Source: Treponema bryantii
Lineage (GTDB): Bacteria; Spirochaetota; Spirochaetia; Treponematales; Treponemataceae
Assembly (NCBI RefSeq): GCF_900113965.1
Contig: NZ_FORI01000001.1
Span: 248,001-312,000 of the forward strand
Length of the DNA: 64,000 nt
Direction: 5' to 3'
In this document: in pieces, positions 15,765 through 24,968 of the stretch
Numbering within the stretch: the first letter of the stretch is position 1
Layout: each line of letters starts with the position of its first letter
Made by a program: the position numbers and the translations under genes
Notes under the pieces: model-generated
Database searches by the model: none
Told to the model about the DNA's origin: nothing
The model's input: the letters and a program-made list of their open reading frames with translations, nothing else

Positions 15765-17885
15765 ATGAAAACTACTGGACAATTGTGTGGATATAAACCT
15801 TTTCACCATTTAAGAAAACTTTTTATCCTGCTGACATTAACCTGCCTGGCATGCTCAGCCTTTGCGCAGAATGTAAAGCCCTATAAGGTTGATTTGAACA
15901 GTCTTCCTTCCGTAAATAACGATAAAACGGCAAGCTACGATAAAACAACAGGAATGTTCACGAATAAGGTAAATTATAATTTGCCGAACAACGGAGAGAG
16001 AGGTTTTTATCTCAAAAATGATAATAAAAATATTAGTGGCTATAACATTGTACGAATAAAATATAAGCCTCTTGATGGATATGGTTTTAATTTTACAATT
16101 GATTATGATGATGATAAATTAGACTGGTGGATTGAAAAAACATATTATTGTCCTTCCTATCTTACCGAAATGGTAATTCCTTTCAGAACAGAACAAAAAG
16201 CAATTCGAGGTTTTTATATTCAATCTATGCAGGATGCTCCAAGCGAAAGATTTATCATAGAGTCGATCACCCTTGAAAAAGTTGATAATCCAGTTCTTAC
16301 AGATATTCATGGGAACGGTCTTCCGCCTGTAATTGATGCTCTTTCATCCGGAAGTTTCAATGATAAATTATCTGCCTGGGATTTTACGCTTAATCTGGGA
16401 GCCGGAATTAATTACTGGCCTTTTAATGCTTGGTCCGAAGGAAAGGATTTTGGTGCAGATATTATCCTGTGTCGTTGGACAAGAACAAGAAAAGAAGATA
16501 TTCAGGCATTAAGAGAAAAAGGCTTTAAAACTATGAGGATACAAGTAAATCCATGCAATAATTTTTGTGATGATAAATATACTATAGATCCCCGTTTTAT
16601 TACTGAATTAAAAAAACTTGTTGATATTGCCATAGAAGGAGATATGTATGTTATTATCGACGGCTTTTTCTGGCCTCTTCAATTAGATCCAAAATGGAGA
16701 CAAGACATAGTAAAATACGAAGGAGTTCTTGTAAATGAAGAGTATAAAGAACCGGCAAAAAAAATACTTAAAGCTTTCTGGAGTCAAATTTCTGCAGCTT
16801 TTAACAATTCCTATGATGAGCATTTAATATTTGAACTTACAAATGAAATGGGGGATGATCTTCATCCGGAACATAATAACAGACCTAGACTTGACTGTCC
16901 TGTTTGTAAAAAAGATTTTGCAATTATGAATGAATATAATCAGCTGATGGTAGACACAATTAGAGCCAGCGGAGGAAACAATGCAAAACGATTTATAATG
17001 GTTGGAGGTATAGGCAACGGTCTTGCAAATATGTGTAACAAACTTTTTAAACTTCCAAAAGACAAAACAAAAGATAAGCTTATTCCGACCTATCATACAT
17101 ATCCAATTGGTGTAAATGATGCAAACGCAGCAAAATTATATTCGAATGGAATTAAAAAGAATCTGGAAGATGATTTTGCCTTGCTTGATAAATATTATTT
17201 TTCAAAGCACATTCCGGTTTATGTTTCAGAAACGGGAGGACAGCGTGCTACTCCAATATTGGAGAGAATAAACTTTATAAAAGATTTTCTTGCTCTTTGT
17301 AATAAAAAAGGTCGTGCCTGTACTACATCCTTCTTTCTTGATCCTGGACTAGGCCAGGGGGCCGAAGAAAAGGATATGGTTTATTATGATATAATTAATC
17401 ATAACTGGGTAGATGAAGAATTTATAAACACCTATATTTACCAGGCTCAAGGAAAAGAATATCCTCTCAGCGAAGAGTTCTTAAAAAAGAATACGGTAAT
17501 TGTTCCAAGTATCGTCGGAAAGAACATTTTGCCCGAGTCTGTCGAAATAAAAAATTGGGATGCGTCATGTCGCATCGATCCGGAGCTTTTAGTTCGCTCA
17601 GTTCCTCCAAAGTATAAGTTTGAATTTACGGTCGAATCAACAGGTTCAAATGCAATTCTTCAGGTTGGCTTTAGCGACAATAATGGAAACTGGCATGACC
17701 TTGTAAAAGAAAAAAATGTCGTTGTGAAGGGATCTACCATCCAGGATGGCTCGTGCATTAAAGTAACAAACGAAGTTTTTACCATCAGCATTGATGAAGA
17801 ACTCGCCGTAAAACTGGAAGTCTCTCAAGGTATTTTCTTGAATGGTGAAAATATCATCATAAAATCTGTGAAGGTTGTGGAGTAG
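15765..17885 (+). CDS. Secreted glycoside hydrolase family 5 paralogue, copy 2
   Basis: 706 residues, same architecture as the gene at 12121: a near-identical signal peptide (HHLRKLFILLTLTCLACSA), N-terminal beta module, GH5 barrel and C-terminal beta module. The usual Asn-Glu-Pro after strand 4 is Asn-Glu-Met here (ELTNEMGDD, acid/base E361). The nucleophile is in YVSETGG (E489). Both glutamates are kept, so catalysis is possible, but substrate or rate may differ. GGAGAG before the ATG at 15765 decides this start over 15714. It ends 2 bp before the convergent birA. Confidence 0.9.
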   Translation: MKTTGQLCGYKPFHHLRKLFILLTLTCLACSAFAQNVKPYKVDLNSLPSVNNDKTASYDKTTGMFTNKVNYNLPNNGERGFYLKNDNKNISGYNIVRIKYKPLDGYGFNFTIDYDDDKLDWWIEKTYYCPSYLTEMVIPFRTEQKAIRGFYIQSMQDAPSERFIIESITLEKVDNPVLTDIHGNGLPPVIDALSSGSFNDKLSAWDFTLNLGAGINYWPFNAWSEGKDFGADIILCRWTRTRKEDIQALREKGFKTMRIQVNPCNNFCDDKYTIDPRFITELKKLVDIAIEGDMYVIIDGFFWPLQLDPKWRQDIVKYEGVLVNEEYKEPAKKILKAFWSQISAAFNNSYDEHLIFELTNEMGDDLHPEHNNRPRLDCPVCKKDFAIMNEYNQLMVDTIRASGGNNAKRFIMVGGIGNGLANMCNKLFKLPKDKTKDKLIPTYHTYPIGVNDANAAKLYSNGIKKNLEDDFALLDKYYFSKHIPVYVSETGGQRATPILERINFIKDFLALCNKKGRACTTSFFLDPGLGQGAEEKDMVYYDIINHNWVDEEFINTYIYQAQGKEYPLSEEFLKKNTVIVPSIVGKNILPESVEIKNWDASCRIDPELLVRSVPPKYKFEFTVESTGSNAILQVGFSDNNGNWHDLVKEKNVVVKGSTIQDGSCIKVTNEVFTISIDEELAVKLEVSQGIFLNGENIIIKSVKVVE

Positions 17886-17887
17886 CC

Positions 17888-19000
17888 TTATTTTGCAAGG
17901 GAGCTTGATTTCAGTGTAACTTCGCCGGAACTCAGCGTTTTTTTGCTTCCATCTTTCAGAGTGACAATAAGGCCGGCGTTCTCGTCGATGTCGGTGGCGG
18001 TGGCTTTGTAACTTGATTTCTGGTCGCCGATGAGGGGGTAGACTGTGAGCTCCTGGCCAAGCAGGAAGGAAGCTTCTTTGTATTCTTTTATGATTGCTTT
18101 GTGGGCGGCCGGGCTTGAGGAATCTTCTTCGAAAATATTGAGAACCTGGCCGGCGATTTCTGCGGCAAGCTGGACTCGCGAAATTGAGGGAACCGGAACA
18201 TCTGGAGAAGTCTGAGGAAGTGCATCCTCAAGAGTTCCCACAACATCAGCAAGTTCACCCTCAAAAGCAGTCTTATTCTTTTTAATATTTATTCCCATTC
18301 CAACAACAGCGGTTTCAATCATGCCGCTTTCAAAATTTGCGACACCCTCTGCAAGCACACCACAGACTTTTTTTCTGCCGACAAAAATGTCATTAATCCA
18401 TTTGATTTGAGGCTCTATGTTGCAGGCCTCGGGAAACTGGCCCAGAACATTCTTAATAGCTCTGCAGATTGCAACTGCTGCGCTTGCAGTGAGTCTTGCG
18501 GGATTTGTAATTCCACCCTTAGGAGCGTAAATCACAGAAATGTAAATGCCGGTCTTTTCCGGGGAAACAAAAGTGCGGCCAAGACGGCCACGGCCGGCGG
18601 TTTGTTTTTCTGCAACAATTACAGCCTTGTGGTATTTTTTACCGGCTTTAGTTAGCTGACCGGAAGCGTCGCGAAGGTTTCCACATTCGGCAAGAAGTCG
18701 CTTTGCGTATGTATTTGTAGAATCAATTTCTTTAAAGCATTCTATATGACAATCAGGAAAATCTGGAAAACGGGAAGAAAAAGTTTCAGAAAAAAGTTCC
18801 GGGGTAAAAATATCATTGTCGGCCAGAACATAACCGCCATTTGTTGTGCCTTCAATTGTGCTGCCAGTTTCGCGTAAAGCCTTTACAGCTTTCCACACAG
18901 CGGCCCGGCTCACACCACACTCCGCCGCAAGTACCTCACCAGACACCGCCTGGCCCTGGGCCTCCACGAGCATTTTCAAAACTTTTTCCTTCGTAGTCAT
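17888..19000 (-). CDS. birA: Bifunctional biotin ligase / biotin operon repressor
   Basis: 370 residues. The N-terminal winged helix (about 1-65, GEVLAAECGVSRAAVWKAVKALR) marks the repressor-type BirA. The central ligase domain has the biotinyl-AMP loop GRGRLGRTF (about 140) and KWINDI; a C-terminal SH3-like domain follows. It attaches biotin to carboxylases and, as biotinyl-AMP-bound dimer, should bind the site at 9807-9838 to shut off bioYMN. The start is set at MTTKEKVLKML (19000) rather than 19036, since the shorter form begins at the HTH helix. It shares a 57 bp gap with a divergent gene. Confidence 0.95.
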   Translation of the reverse strand: MTTKEKVLKMLVEAQGQAVSGEVLAAECGVSRAAVWKAVKALRETGSTIEGTTNGGYVLADNDIFTPELFSETFSSRFPDFPDCHIECFKEIDSTNTYAKRLLAECGNLRDASGQLTKAGKKYHKAVIVAEKQTAGRGRLGRTFVSPEKTGIYISVIYAPKGGITNPARLTASAAVAICRAIKNVLGQFPEACNIEPQIKWINDIFVGRKKVCGVLAEGVANFESGMIETAVVGMGINIKKNKTAFEGELADVVGTLEDALPQTSPDVPVPSISRVQLAAEIAGQVLNIFEEDSSSPAAHKAIIKEYKEASFLLGQELTVYPLIGDQKSSYKATATDIDENAGLIVTLKDGSKKTLSSGEVTLKSSSLAK

Positions 19001-19057
19001 GTTTATATTGATACTACAAAATTGCTTTTTCTTCAATTTGATATTATCTTTAAAAAT

Positions 19058-20191
19058 ATGAACAAATCGGATTTGAAGAGAAATTACTGGATGTTAGATG
19101 GTCGTTTTGCCCGCAAAGGCTACGACTGGTGGTGGCACAATTTTACTGCTGTTAATGAGAAGACCGGCGAAGAGCGTGCGTTTTTTATTGAATACTTTAC
19201 CTGTAACCCGGCATTGGGTGAGGCAGAGCCGGTATGTGGTCAGCTTACTGCAAACCAAGAAGCGGGCCGTCGTCCAAGTTACCTTATGGTAAAGTGTGGC
19301 TGGTGGGGTGAAGAAGCAACACAGCTTCACAGATTTATCGCACTTAGAAATGTAAGCATTGGTCATGATGCAAACGGTTATTTTGTAAAAGCCGAAGACT
19401 GTTCTGCATGTGAGAAACGCCTTACTGGAAATGTGGAAGTATCTCCTGAGGACGCAGCTGCTCATCCTGAATGGATGTGTAATTCCGGCTCAATGAGCTG
19501 GGATATTGCTGTAGATAAAAAGGTTGCCTTTAATGTAGGTTACGGTGCGGGTTCCCTCTTCCGAAAATTAAAAGCCTTTGAAATGTACTGGCATGCAGAA
19601 GGAATGAAGTCTCTGTATTCTGGAACAATCACTGCAAATGGCGAGAAGTATATTGTTACTAACGAACGTTCGTTCGGTTATGCAGACAAAAACTGGGGTG
19701 CAGATTTTACATCTCCATGGGTATGGCTTTCTTCGTGCGACCTCGTAAGTAAGAAGATAGGCAAACGCCTTGAAGATTCTGTTTTCGATATCGGTGGAGG
19801 TCGCCCAAAGGCCTTCGGTATAGCCCTCAACCGCAAACTCTTAAGCGACTTCTGGTACGAAGGAAAATCTTACGAATTCAACTTTTCAAAATTCTGGACT
19901 CTTTGCCGTACCAAGTTTGACTGCAAAGAAACTGAAGACAAAATCATCTGGTACGTTCGTCAGGAAACAACAAAGGCAATTATGGAAACTCAGGTGGAAT
20001 GCGACAAATCAAAAATGCTTCTTGTAAATTATGAGTCTCCAGACGGAGTGAAACGTCACAACAGACTCTGGAACGGTGGAACCGGCTCAGGTACAGTAAA
20101 GCTCTGGAAAAAACACTGCTTCCATAAGCCAGAACTTCTCGATGAAATCGAAGCCGGCCATATCGGCTGCGAATGGGGCGAGTACTGTTAA
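19058..20191 (+). CDS. Tocopherol-cyclase-like protein
   Basis: 377 residues, soluble, no signal peptide. Resembles the tocopherol cyclase-like family in its repeated aromatic beta-sheet segments: YDWWWHNFTAV, FEMYWHAEG, YADKNWGADFTSPWVWLSSC and the C-terminal LWKKHCFHKPELLDEIEAGH. Bacteria without tocopherol carry these genes; the likely fold is a lipocalin-like barrel acting on a hydrophobic substrate, but the reaction is unknown. ATG 19058 follows a TATTAT by 10 bp with no ribosome site. Its last 4 bp overlap the convergent TatD gene. Confidence 0.8.
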   Translation: MNKSDLKRNYWMLDGRFARKGYDWWWHNFTAVNEKTGEERAFFIEYFTCNPALGEAEPVCGQLTANQEAGRRPSYLMVKCGWWGEEATQLHRFIALRNVSIGHDANGYFVKAEDCSACEKRLTGNVEVSPEDAAAHPEWMCNSGSMSWDIAVDKKVAFNVGYGAGSLFRKLKAFEMYWHAEGMKSLYSGTITANGEKYIVTNERSFGYADKNWGADFTSPWVWLSSCDLVSKKIGKRLEDSVFDIGGGRPKAFGIALNRKLLSDFWYEGKSYEFNFSKFWTLCRTKFDCKETEDKIIWYVRQETTKAIMETQVECDKSKMLLVNYESPDGVKRHNRLWNGGTGSGTVKLWKKHCFHKPELLDEIEAGHIGCEWGEYC

Positions 20192-20946
20192 TTCAAAAGA
20201 ATACGATTAAAATTATCTTCGATTAATTTTTCAATTGCCGGGCGGCTCATTCCGAGTATCCCGGCAATTTCATTATAAACCCGCTCAATCAGTCCAACAT
20301 CATTTCTTGTTCCACCAAGCCATGGTTCAGAGTCAGGGTTGTCAGTTTCGACAAGCAGGAATTCGGGTGGTGTCATTTTCAAAAGTTTTAGTAAATGTTC
20401 AGACCTTATTGTTTCTACACCAAAAGTCTGCATATATCCTCGGTTTATAAACTCGCGGTAAATATTTTCCGGTCCATCGTACCAGTGAATTATTGGCCGT
20501 GCATTAGGGTAATCTTTAAGAATATCACACACCTTCTGTTCAGCATCTTTTGTATGAATTACGCACACCTTTCCGGTTTTATCACAATATTCCAAAATCC
20601 ATCTGAAAACTTTTTCCTGATTTTCAGCAGAACATTTCGACCAGCAAAAATCCATGCCAATCTCTCCAATCAACGGGGAGCGCTCAAGGTATTCAGTAAA
20701 GCGGCTAGCAACGGCAGGGGCATCAAGAAGCGGTGCGTTTTCGTCAGCGGCATTTGGGTGAATTCCAAAAGTTGGAATTATGCGGGAACCGGTGTTTTCA
20801 CGTGCATATTCTTCAATCTCACAATTTTTCAAAAAGCTTTTTTCATCTATCGATGCAGCGACTATAGTTCCGGAGAATTCGGCAAGTTGGCTTTGTAACT
20901 CATCGTCTTTGTAGAGATCTAAATGTGTGTGAAAATCAATCAGCAT
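20188..20946 (-). CDS. TatD family metal-dependent hydrolase
   Basis: 252 residues, predicted metal-dependent DNase/hydrolase with a TIM barrel. The HxH motif is in DFHTHLDL (residues 3-10). The metal glutamate is in GEIGMDF, with histidines in CVIHTKDA and IIHWYDG and the aspartate in LLVETDNPD. The start at MLIDFHTH (20946) follows an AAGG ribosome site and matches the family. A second, degenerate TatD paralogue lies at 41387. Confidence 0.92.
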   Translation of the reverse strand: MLIDFHTHLDLYKDDELQSQLAEFSGTIVAASIDEKSFLKNCEIEEYARENTGSRIIPTFGIHPNAADENAPLLDAPAVASRFTEYLERSPLIGEIGMDFCWSKCSAENQEKVFRWILEYCDKTGKVCVIHTKDAEQKVCDILKDYPNARPIIHWYDGPENIYREFINRGYMQTFGVETIRSEHLLKLLKMTPPEFLLVETDNPDSEPWLGGTRNDVGLIERVYNEIAGILGMSRPAIEKLIEDNFNRILLN

Positions 20947-21086
20947 ATCAAAACCTTTTTGAAATATTATGTGTTTTTTTGGATATCCTTTCAATCCTAA
21001 TAATTTTCTTACAATTATAAAAATCTTTTATCTTGTTAATTATCTATGGTATAATTATAACACTTTGTTACGTATGGAGTTTATTG

Positions 21087-22532
21087 ATGGCTAAGAAAGA
21101 AAAGAAATCAGTTACAAAACCAATGTGGAGAAGCATTACCATTGGTTGTGTTTTTTTTATTTTTCTGCTTTGTATTTGCATGGGGGTAACAAGCTGGCTT
21201 AATTATAGACAATCACTTTATCAGAGATACGAAGCATATATCACAGATATTTTGAAATATGTAGACCGCCATATTGATGATGATGATCTGGCTGAGTGTG
21301 TAAAAACTCTTGAGCGTTCTGAAAAATTTGATGAACTCGAAAAGTTTATGGATGGAATTAAAGAGGATTTTGATATTCACTATTTGTATATATTGACTCC
21401 GGTTCATAAAAATGGTGCCAGCCGAATTATGAGCATCATTTCTGCAGAAAGTTATTATGACCGTTATATCGATACAGAGGGTAATCTTTATCTGGGCTGG
21501 ATTAGTGAAGATGAATATGATGAAGCTACTGTAGATAAACTTTTTACTTACATGTACAAAAAAGATATTGTCTTCTATGAAGAGTCTACAGACTGGGGAA
21601 GAGATTATACCGGTTCACTTACACTTTTCGATTCAAAAGATAATCCGTATGCCTTGCTTTGTGTTGATGTTGATATTACACAGATTGTACATCTTATTCG
21701 CAAACGAACTTTTGAATTATTCGGTCTGATTGTTTCACTTGGATTGATTTTTACTTTCCTGTTCCTTTTATGGATGCATCGTTCAGTAACAAAGCCTATA
21801 AGTCGTTTGGAAGAGTGCGTTACAAAGTTTGCCGCTAAGAGTCATGGAAAACGAAATATTCAGGAGCTTCAGTTTGAGCCTCCTACAATGAATACCAATA
21901 ACGAAGTTTCAAGACTGGCAGATGCTGTAAATCAGATGACTATTGATATGCGTGACTACGTAGAAGGTATAATTCTTGCGGAGCGCAATGCTGAAATGAT
22001 GAAACAGCACGCAACTGAGATGTCTGAGCTTGCTAATCAGGACTCTCTTACTGGAATCAGAAATAAAAATGCTTACGACAGAACTGTGCGCAAAATGCAG
22101 TACGAGCTTGAAATGGGACATCTTATCCATTTTGGAATTGCAATGATTGACTTAAACAATCTTAAAAAGATTAATGATAATTTTGGTCATGAAGAAGGAA
22201 ATTACGCAATTAAAAAGCTTTGTGAAATTGTTTGTAATACCTTTGTGCATTCCCCGGTATTCAGAATTGGCGGTGATGAATTTGTTGTAATTCTCAAAGG
22301 TTCAGATTATGCAATTGTTTATTCTCTGATTGCCAATTTTAAGCATGAATTGTTTATGCTTGAGAAAAACGAAAATCTTAAGCAGTGGGAAAAAGTTTCT
22401 GCCGCAATTGGTTATGCTGAGTATGAAAGCATAAAAGATGCATCTGTTACAGATGTTTTCAAACGGGCTGACCAGAAGATGTATGAAGATAAAAAAGAAA
22501 TGAAAGCGAAGATGGGGGAAGAGGTGAGATAG
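21087..22532 (+). CDS. Membrane-bound diguanylate cyclase
   Basis: 481 residues. Two membrane helices (about 13-35 and 208-232) flank a periplasmic sensing domain. A HAMP-like segment (about 233-300) leads into a C-terminal GGDEF domain. The active site is intact as RIGGDEFVV (GGDEF at about 395-399), and DSLTGIRNK starts the domain. No RxxD inhibitory site is visible at the usual spot just before GGDEF, so product inhibition may be absent. Expected product is cyclic di-GMP, controlling motility or attachment. TGGAG precedes the ATG at 21087; TATAAT at 21050-21055 is a candidate -10. Confidence 0.93.
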   Translation: MAKKEKKSVTKPMWRSITIGCVFFIFLLCICMGVTSWLNYRQSLYQRYEAYITDILKYVDRHIDDDDLAECVKTLERSEKFDELEKFMDGIKEDFDIHYLYILTPVHKNGASRIMSIISAESYYDRYIDTEGNLYLGWISEDEYDEATVDKLFTYMYKKDIVFYEESTDWGRDYTGSLTLFDSKDNPYALLCVDVDITQIVHLIRKRTFELFGLIVSLGLIFTFLFLLWMHRSVTKPISRLEECVTKFAAKSHGKRNIQELQFEPPTMNTNNEVSRLADAVNQMTIDMRDYVEGIILAERNAEMMKQHATEMSELANQDSLTGIRNKNAYDRTVRKMQYELEMGHLIHFGIAMIDLNNLKKINDNFGHEEGNYAIKKLCEIVCNTFVHSPVFRIGGDEFVVILKGSDYAIVYSLIANFKHELFMLEKNENLKQWEKVSAAIGYAEYESIKDASVTDVFKRADQKMYEDKKEMKAKMGEEVR

Positions 22533-22541
22533 TTCTTTCTA

Positions 22542-22583
22542 AACAAGTTCAGAATGACGGAACTTTGTCATCCTGAACTTGTT
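22542..22583. repeat. Palindromic repeat, GTCATCCTGAAC family; possible terminator
   Basis: Inverted arms AACAAGTTCAG.ATGAC and GTCAT.CTGAACTTGTT with one mismatch and an 8 nt loop, between the convergent cyclase and paaK. Only one complete copy is in the window. Confidence 0.8.
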
Positions 22584-22590
22584 TCAGGAT

Positions 22591-23832
22591 CTACTCAAAG
22601 CGTTTATCTTCAATACGTTTAGTTTTCTTTTCACTTCTTGGTAATTCGCCGATTCCTACAATCTTAACTTCTGGAGTCATGTTGTACTTCTGCTTGAAGT
22701 TGTAAGTCATTGTGAGAGCTGCTTCTGTGCGGTCTGTACCACCTTCAACTTCAACAAAGATTGTCATCTTATCTTTTCCATCAACATGTTCGATAACTGC
22801 GCGGTATTCGCTTGAAGTTCCAGGAACACTGCGGATTACATCTTCGATTGTACTTGGGAAAATGATGTTTCCCTTAACTTTTACCATGTCGTCGCTGCGT
22901 CCCATGATTGGTGTGATTCTTGGGTACTTGCTGCCACACTTACATTCACCTGGGATAAAGGCTGCAAGGTCGTGTGTGCGGAAGCGGAACAGTGGAGCGC
23001 CTTCTTTTACAAAAGTTGTAAGAGTGATTTCTCCGAGTTCTCCCTCAGGAACAGGCTTACCAGTAATAGGATCGAGAATCTCAACGTAAACATAATCATC
23101 AAATACATGGATTCCTTCTTCGCCTGGACAGTTGATACCGATACCAGGTCCGTAACATTCAGTAAGACCGTAGATATCAAAAAGCTCAATGCCAAGAATA
23201 TCCTTAATACGGTTGCGCATTTTTTCACCCCAGCGTTCAGAACCGATAATTCCTTTTGTAAGGTGGATTTTATCTTTAAGGCCGCGTGCTTCAACCTGCT
23301 CTGCAAGGAGGAGTGCATAAGAGGAAGTTGCACAGATTACTGTAGATTTAAGATCCTGCATCATCTGAAGCTGCTTTTCTGTATTACCAGGGCCCATAGG
23401 AATTGCCATAGCGCCAAGTCTTTCACAGCCAGCCTGGAAGCCGATACCTGCAGTCCAGAGACCATAACCAGGAGTAATATGGAGACGATCTTTCTTTGTG
23501 ATGCCTGCCATTTCGTAACAGCGGGCAAACATAATAGCCCAGTCTTCAACGTCTTTCTTTGTATAAGGAATGATTACAGGAGATCCTGTTGTTCCACTTG
23601 AAGAGTGAATACGTACGATTTCCTCTTCTGGAACAGATGCGAGTCCGAGTGGGTATGCATCGCGAAGATCCTGCTTAGAGCAGAATGGTACGAGGTTTTC
23701 AAAATCTTCCTGAGTTTTAATATCTTCCGGATTTACATTTTTAAAACGCTCAGTATAAAAAGGATTTCCGCAAGCCTTAACGCGGCGAATCTGAGCGCGG
23801 ATCTGTTCAAGTTGTGTTTCTGTAAGTTTCAT
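22591..23832 (-). CDS. paaK: Phenylacetate-CoA ligase
   Basis: 413 residues, adenylate-forming enzyme. The ATP loop is SSGTTGSPVIIPYT (about 90); YGLTECYGPG and the FRTHDLA region follow, with the C-terminal catalytic lysine near the end (SEKKTKR). With iorAB downstream of a shared operator-like sequence, the likely role is interconversion of arylacetyl-CoA and arylacetate, possibly recovering ATP during aromatic amino acid fermentation. GGAGATTTAT before the ATG at 23832 decides the start; the longer frame from 23895 only reads through a palindromic repeat. Confidence 0.93.
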   Translation of the reverse strand: MKLTETQLEQIRAQIRRVKACGNPFYTERFKNVNPEDIKTQEDFENLVPFCSKQDLRDAYPLGLASVPEEEIVRIHSSSGTTGSPVIIPYTKKDVEDWAIMFARCYEMAGITKKDRLHITPGYGLWTAGIGFQAGCERLGAMAIPMGPGNTEKQLQMMQDLKSTVICATSSYALLLAEQVEARGLKDKIHLTKGIIGSERWGEKMRNRIKDILGIELFDIYGLTECYGPGIGINCPGEEGIHVFDDYVYVEILDPITGKPVPEGELGEITLTTFVKEGAPLFRFRTHDLAAFIPGECKCGSKYPRITPIMGRSDDMVKVKGNIIFPSTIEDVIRSVPGTSSEYRAVIEHVDGKDKMTIFVEVEGGTDRTEAALTMTYNFKQKYNMTPEVKIVGIGELPRSEKKTKRIEDKRFE

Positions 23833-23847
23833 ATAAATCTCCTGTCC

Positions 23848-23872
23848 GGTGGTTGAGCCTGTCGAAACCACC
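23848..23872. repeat. Palindromic repeat, GGTGGTT family, copy 5
   Basis: Perfect 25 bp copy in the paaK leader, identical to the copy inside bioM. Confidence 0.95.
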
Positions 23873-23874
23873 AT

Positions 23875-23930
23875 TGATACTATCGATAGTAACATAATAA
23901 CACATCGTTATGTATCTGTCAATAGAAACA
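23875..23930 (-). promoter_or_regulatory. paaK promoter with two operator-like palindromes
   Basis: Minus strand: TTGACA (23922-23917), 17 bp, TATTAT (23899-23894). One palindromic site (23911-23930, reading TGTTTCTATTGACAGATACA) covers the -35. A second (23875-23894, reading TGTTACTATCGATAGTATCA) covers the transcription start. Both resemble the repeated site in front of iorA. Confidence 0.75.
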
Positions 23931-23967
23931 TGAAAAGATTAATGAATTATCTTAGTGGGTTAAAAAT

Positions 23968-23995
23968 AAAAGGTTGCCCAAATGGACAACCTTTT
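23968..23995 (-). terminator. Terminator of the 73-residue gene
   Basis: Stem CAACCTTTT / AAAAGGTTG with a 10 nt loop, followed on the minus strand by a T-rich tail. It begins 5 bp after the stop at 24000. Confidence 0.8.
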
Positions 23996-23999
23996 GAAA

Positions 24000-24221
24000 T
24001 TAGTCTGAATTGTTCTTTCTGTTTTCGAACTCATTCAGGATATTATTTGTATTTTCGAATTCTTCTTCAGTAAGTTTCTTTCTACGAACTGCTTTTTCAA
24101 GGTTGCCCTCGATCTTTGTAACCAGCTTTGAATAATCTTCTGGCGAGCAGTTATCGTCCATATAAGATTTAATTGCTTTATCTACACTGTCTACAACAAG
24201 TTTTTCTTTCTTCGTTACCAT
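24000..24221 (-). CDS. Small hypothetical protein, 73 residues
   Basis: Very charged, helical, soluble protein (EKAVRRKKLTEEEFENTNN near the middle). No family recognised. It is supported by a good ribosome site (GGAGAG 6-7 bp before the ATG), a dedicated terminator and normal codon use. It lies between iorB and paaK on the same strand but with gaps of 78 and over 100 bp, so it is probably a separate unit. Confidence 0.7.
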   Translation of the reverse strand: MVTKKEKLVVDSVDKAIKSYMDDNCSPEDYSKLVTKIEGNLEKAVRRKKLTEEEFENTNNILNEFENRKNNSD

Positions 24222-24299
24222 CCGAAATCTCTCCTGTTTGTGGTTATTTTTTAATAATTTGTTATGTTAAATAAACAGTAAAGCAAATATACTTTTTAA

Positions 24300-24860
24300 T
24301 CAATAGTCAATAGCCCTTACATTCAGTTCGTAGAATTCTGGTTTTACAAGAAGTTTCAACGCATCTTTAAGTTCTTCCTTTGAAATAAGACCAGACTTAC
24401 TTGCAGCACCCAGAAGAACCATATTCACAACCTTACTGCTTCCGAGGTCTTTGCATGCCTGGTCAGTGTCTACAGCAATAACATTACCGGCAACTTTTTC
24501 AAGATATGAAATCATTTCATTTTCGTCGAATGTCTTACCGCTCAGACTGGCAGTAACCGGCTGCACAACCTTTTTGTTTACAATAACCGAGCCGCCCTTC
24601 TTAAGGAAAGCAATGTTACGAACGGCCTCAGCAGCTTCAAATGCAATCAGAACGTTGGCCTGGCCTTGGGGTACCAGAGGAGAATAAACATCCTCACCAA
24701 TACGCACATGACTCACAACCGAACCACCGCGCTGTGCCATACCAATTGTCTCAGCAGAAAGCACGCGTTCGCCGTTCGAGATCGCAGCCTGAGAAAGTAC
24801 CTTAGCGGCCAGAACAGTTCCCTGTCCTCCTACACCGCAAATAATTATATTCTTTGACAT
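24300..24860 (-). CDS. iorB: Indolepyruvate:ferredoxin oxidoreductase beta subunit
   Basis: 186 residues, the gamma-type subunit that, with IorA, oxidatively decarboxylates aryl pyruvates to arylacetyl-CoA and reduced ferredoxin. The N-terminus IIICGVGGQGTVLAAKVL and the segment ETIGMAQRGGSVVSHVRIG are diagnostic of the family. It follows iorA on the same strand, with a 108 bp gap filled by a palindromic repeat. AGGAGAATTATT gives a good ribosome site. Product arylacetyl-CoA would be the substrate of PaaK. Confidence 0.94.
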   Translation of the reverse strand: MSKNIIICGVGGQGTVLAAKVLSQAAISNGERVLSAETIGMAQRGGSVVSHVRIGEDVYSPLVPQGQANVLIAFEAAEAVRNIAFLKKGGSVIVNKKVVQPVTASLSGKTFDENEMISYLEKVAGNVIAVDTDQACKDLGSSKVVNMVLLGAASKSGLISKEELKDALKLLVKPEFYELNVRAIDY

Positions 24861-24879
24861 AATAATTCTCCTAAAACAT

Positions 24880-24949
24880 CGTCATTGCGAGCGTAGCGAA
24901 GCAATCTATTAATTTGGATTGCTTCGTCGTTTCACTCCTCGCAATGACG
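24880..24949. repeat. Palindromic repeat, CGTCATTGCGAG family, copy 5
   Basis: 70 bp copy between iorA and iorB, inside what should be one operon. Confidence 0.93.
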
Positions 24950-24968
24950 TAGATTTTGAACCAGGTAT

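Noticed and set aside
19001-19057. A second BirA operator between birA and the divergent gene
   Set aside because: The gap has TTGATA-like words but no TTGTAAACC/GGTTTACAA pair; autoregulation of birA is not supported.
23833-23895. N-terminal extension of PaaK from 23895
   Set aside because: The extension is a translation of a palindromic repeat and of the promoter palindrome; the ATG at 23832 has GGAGA upstream.
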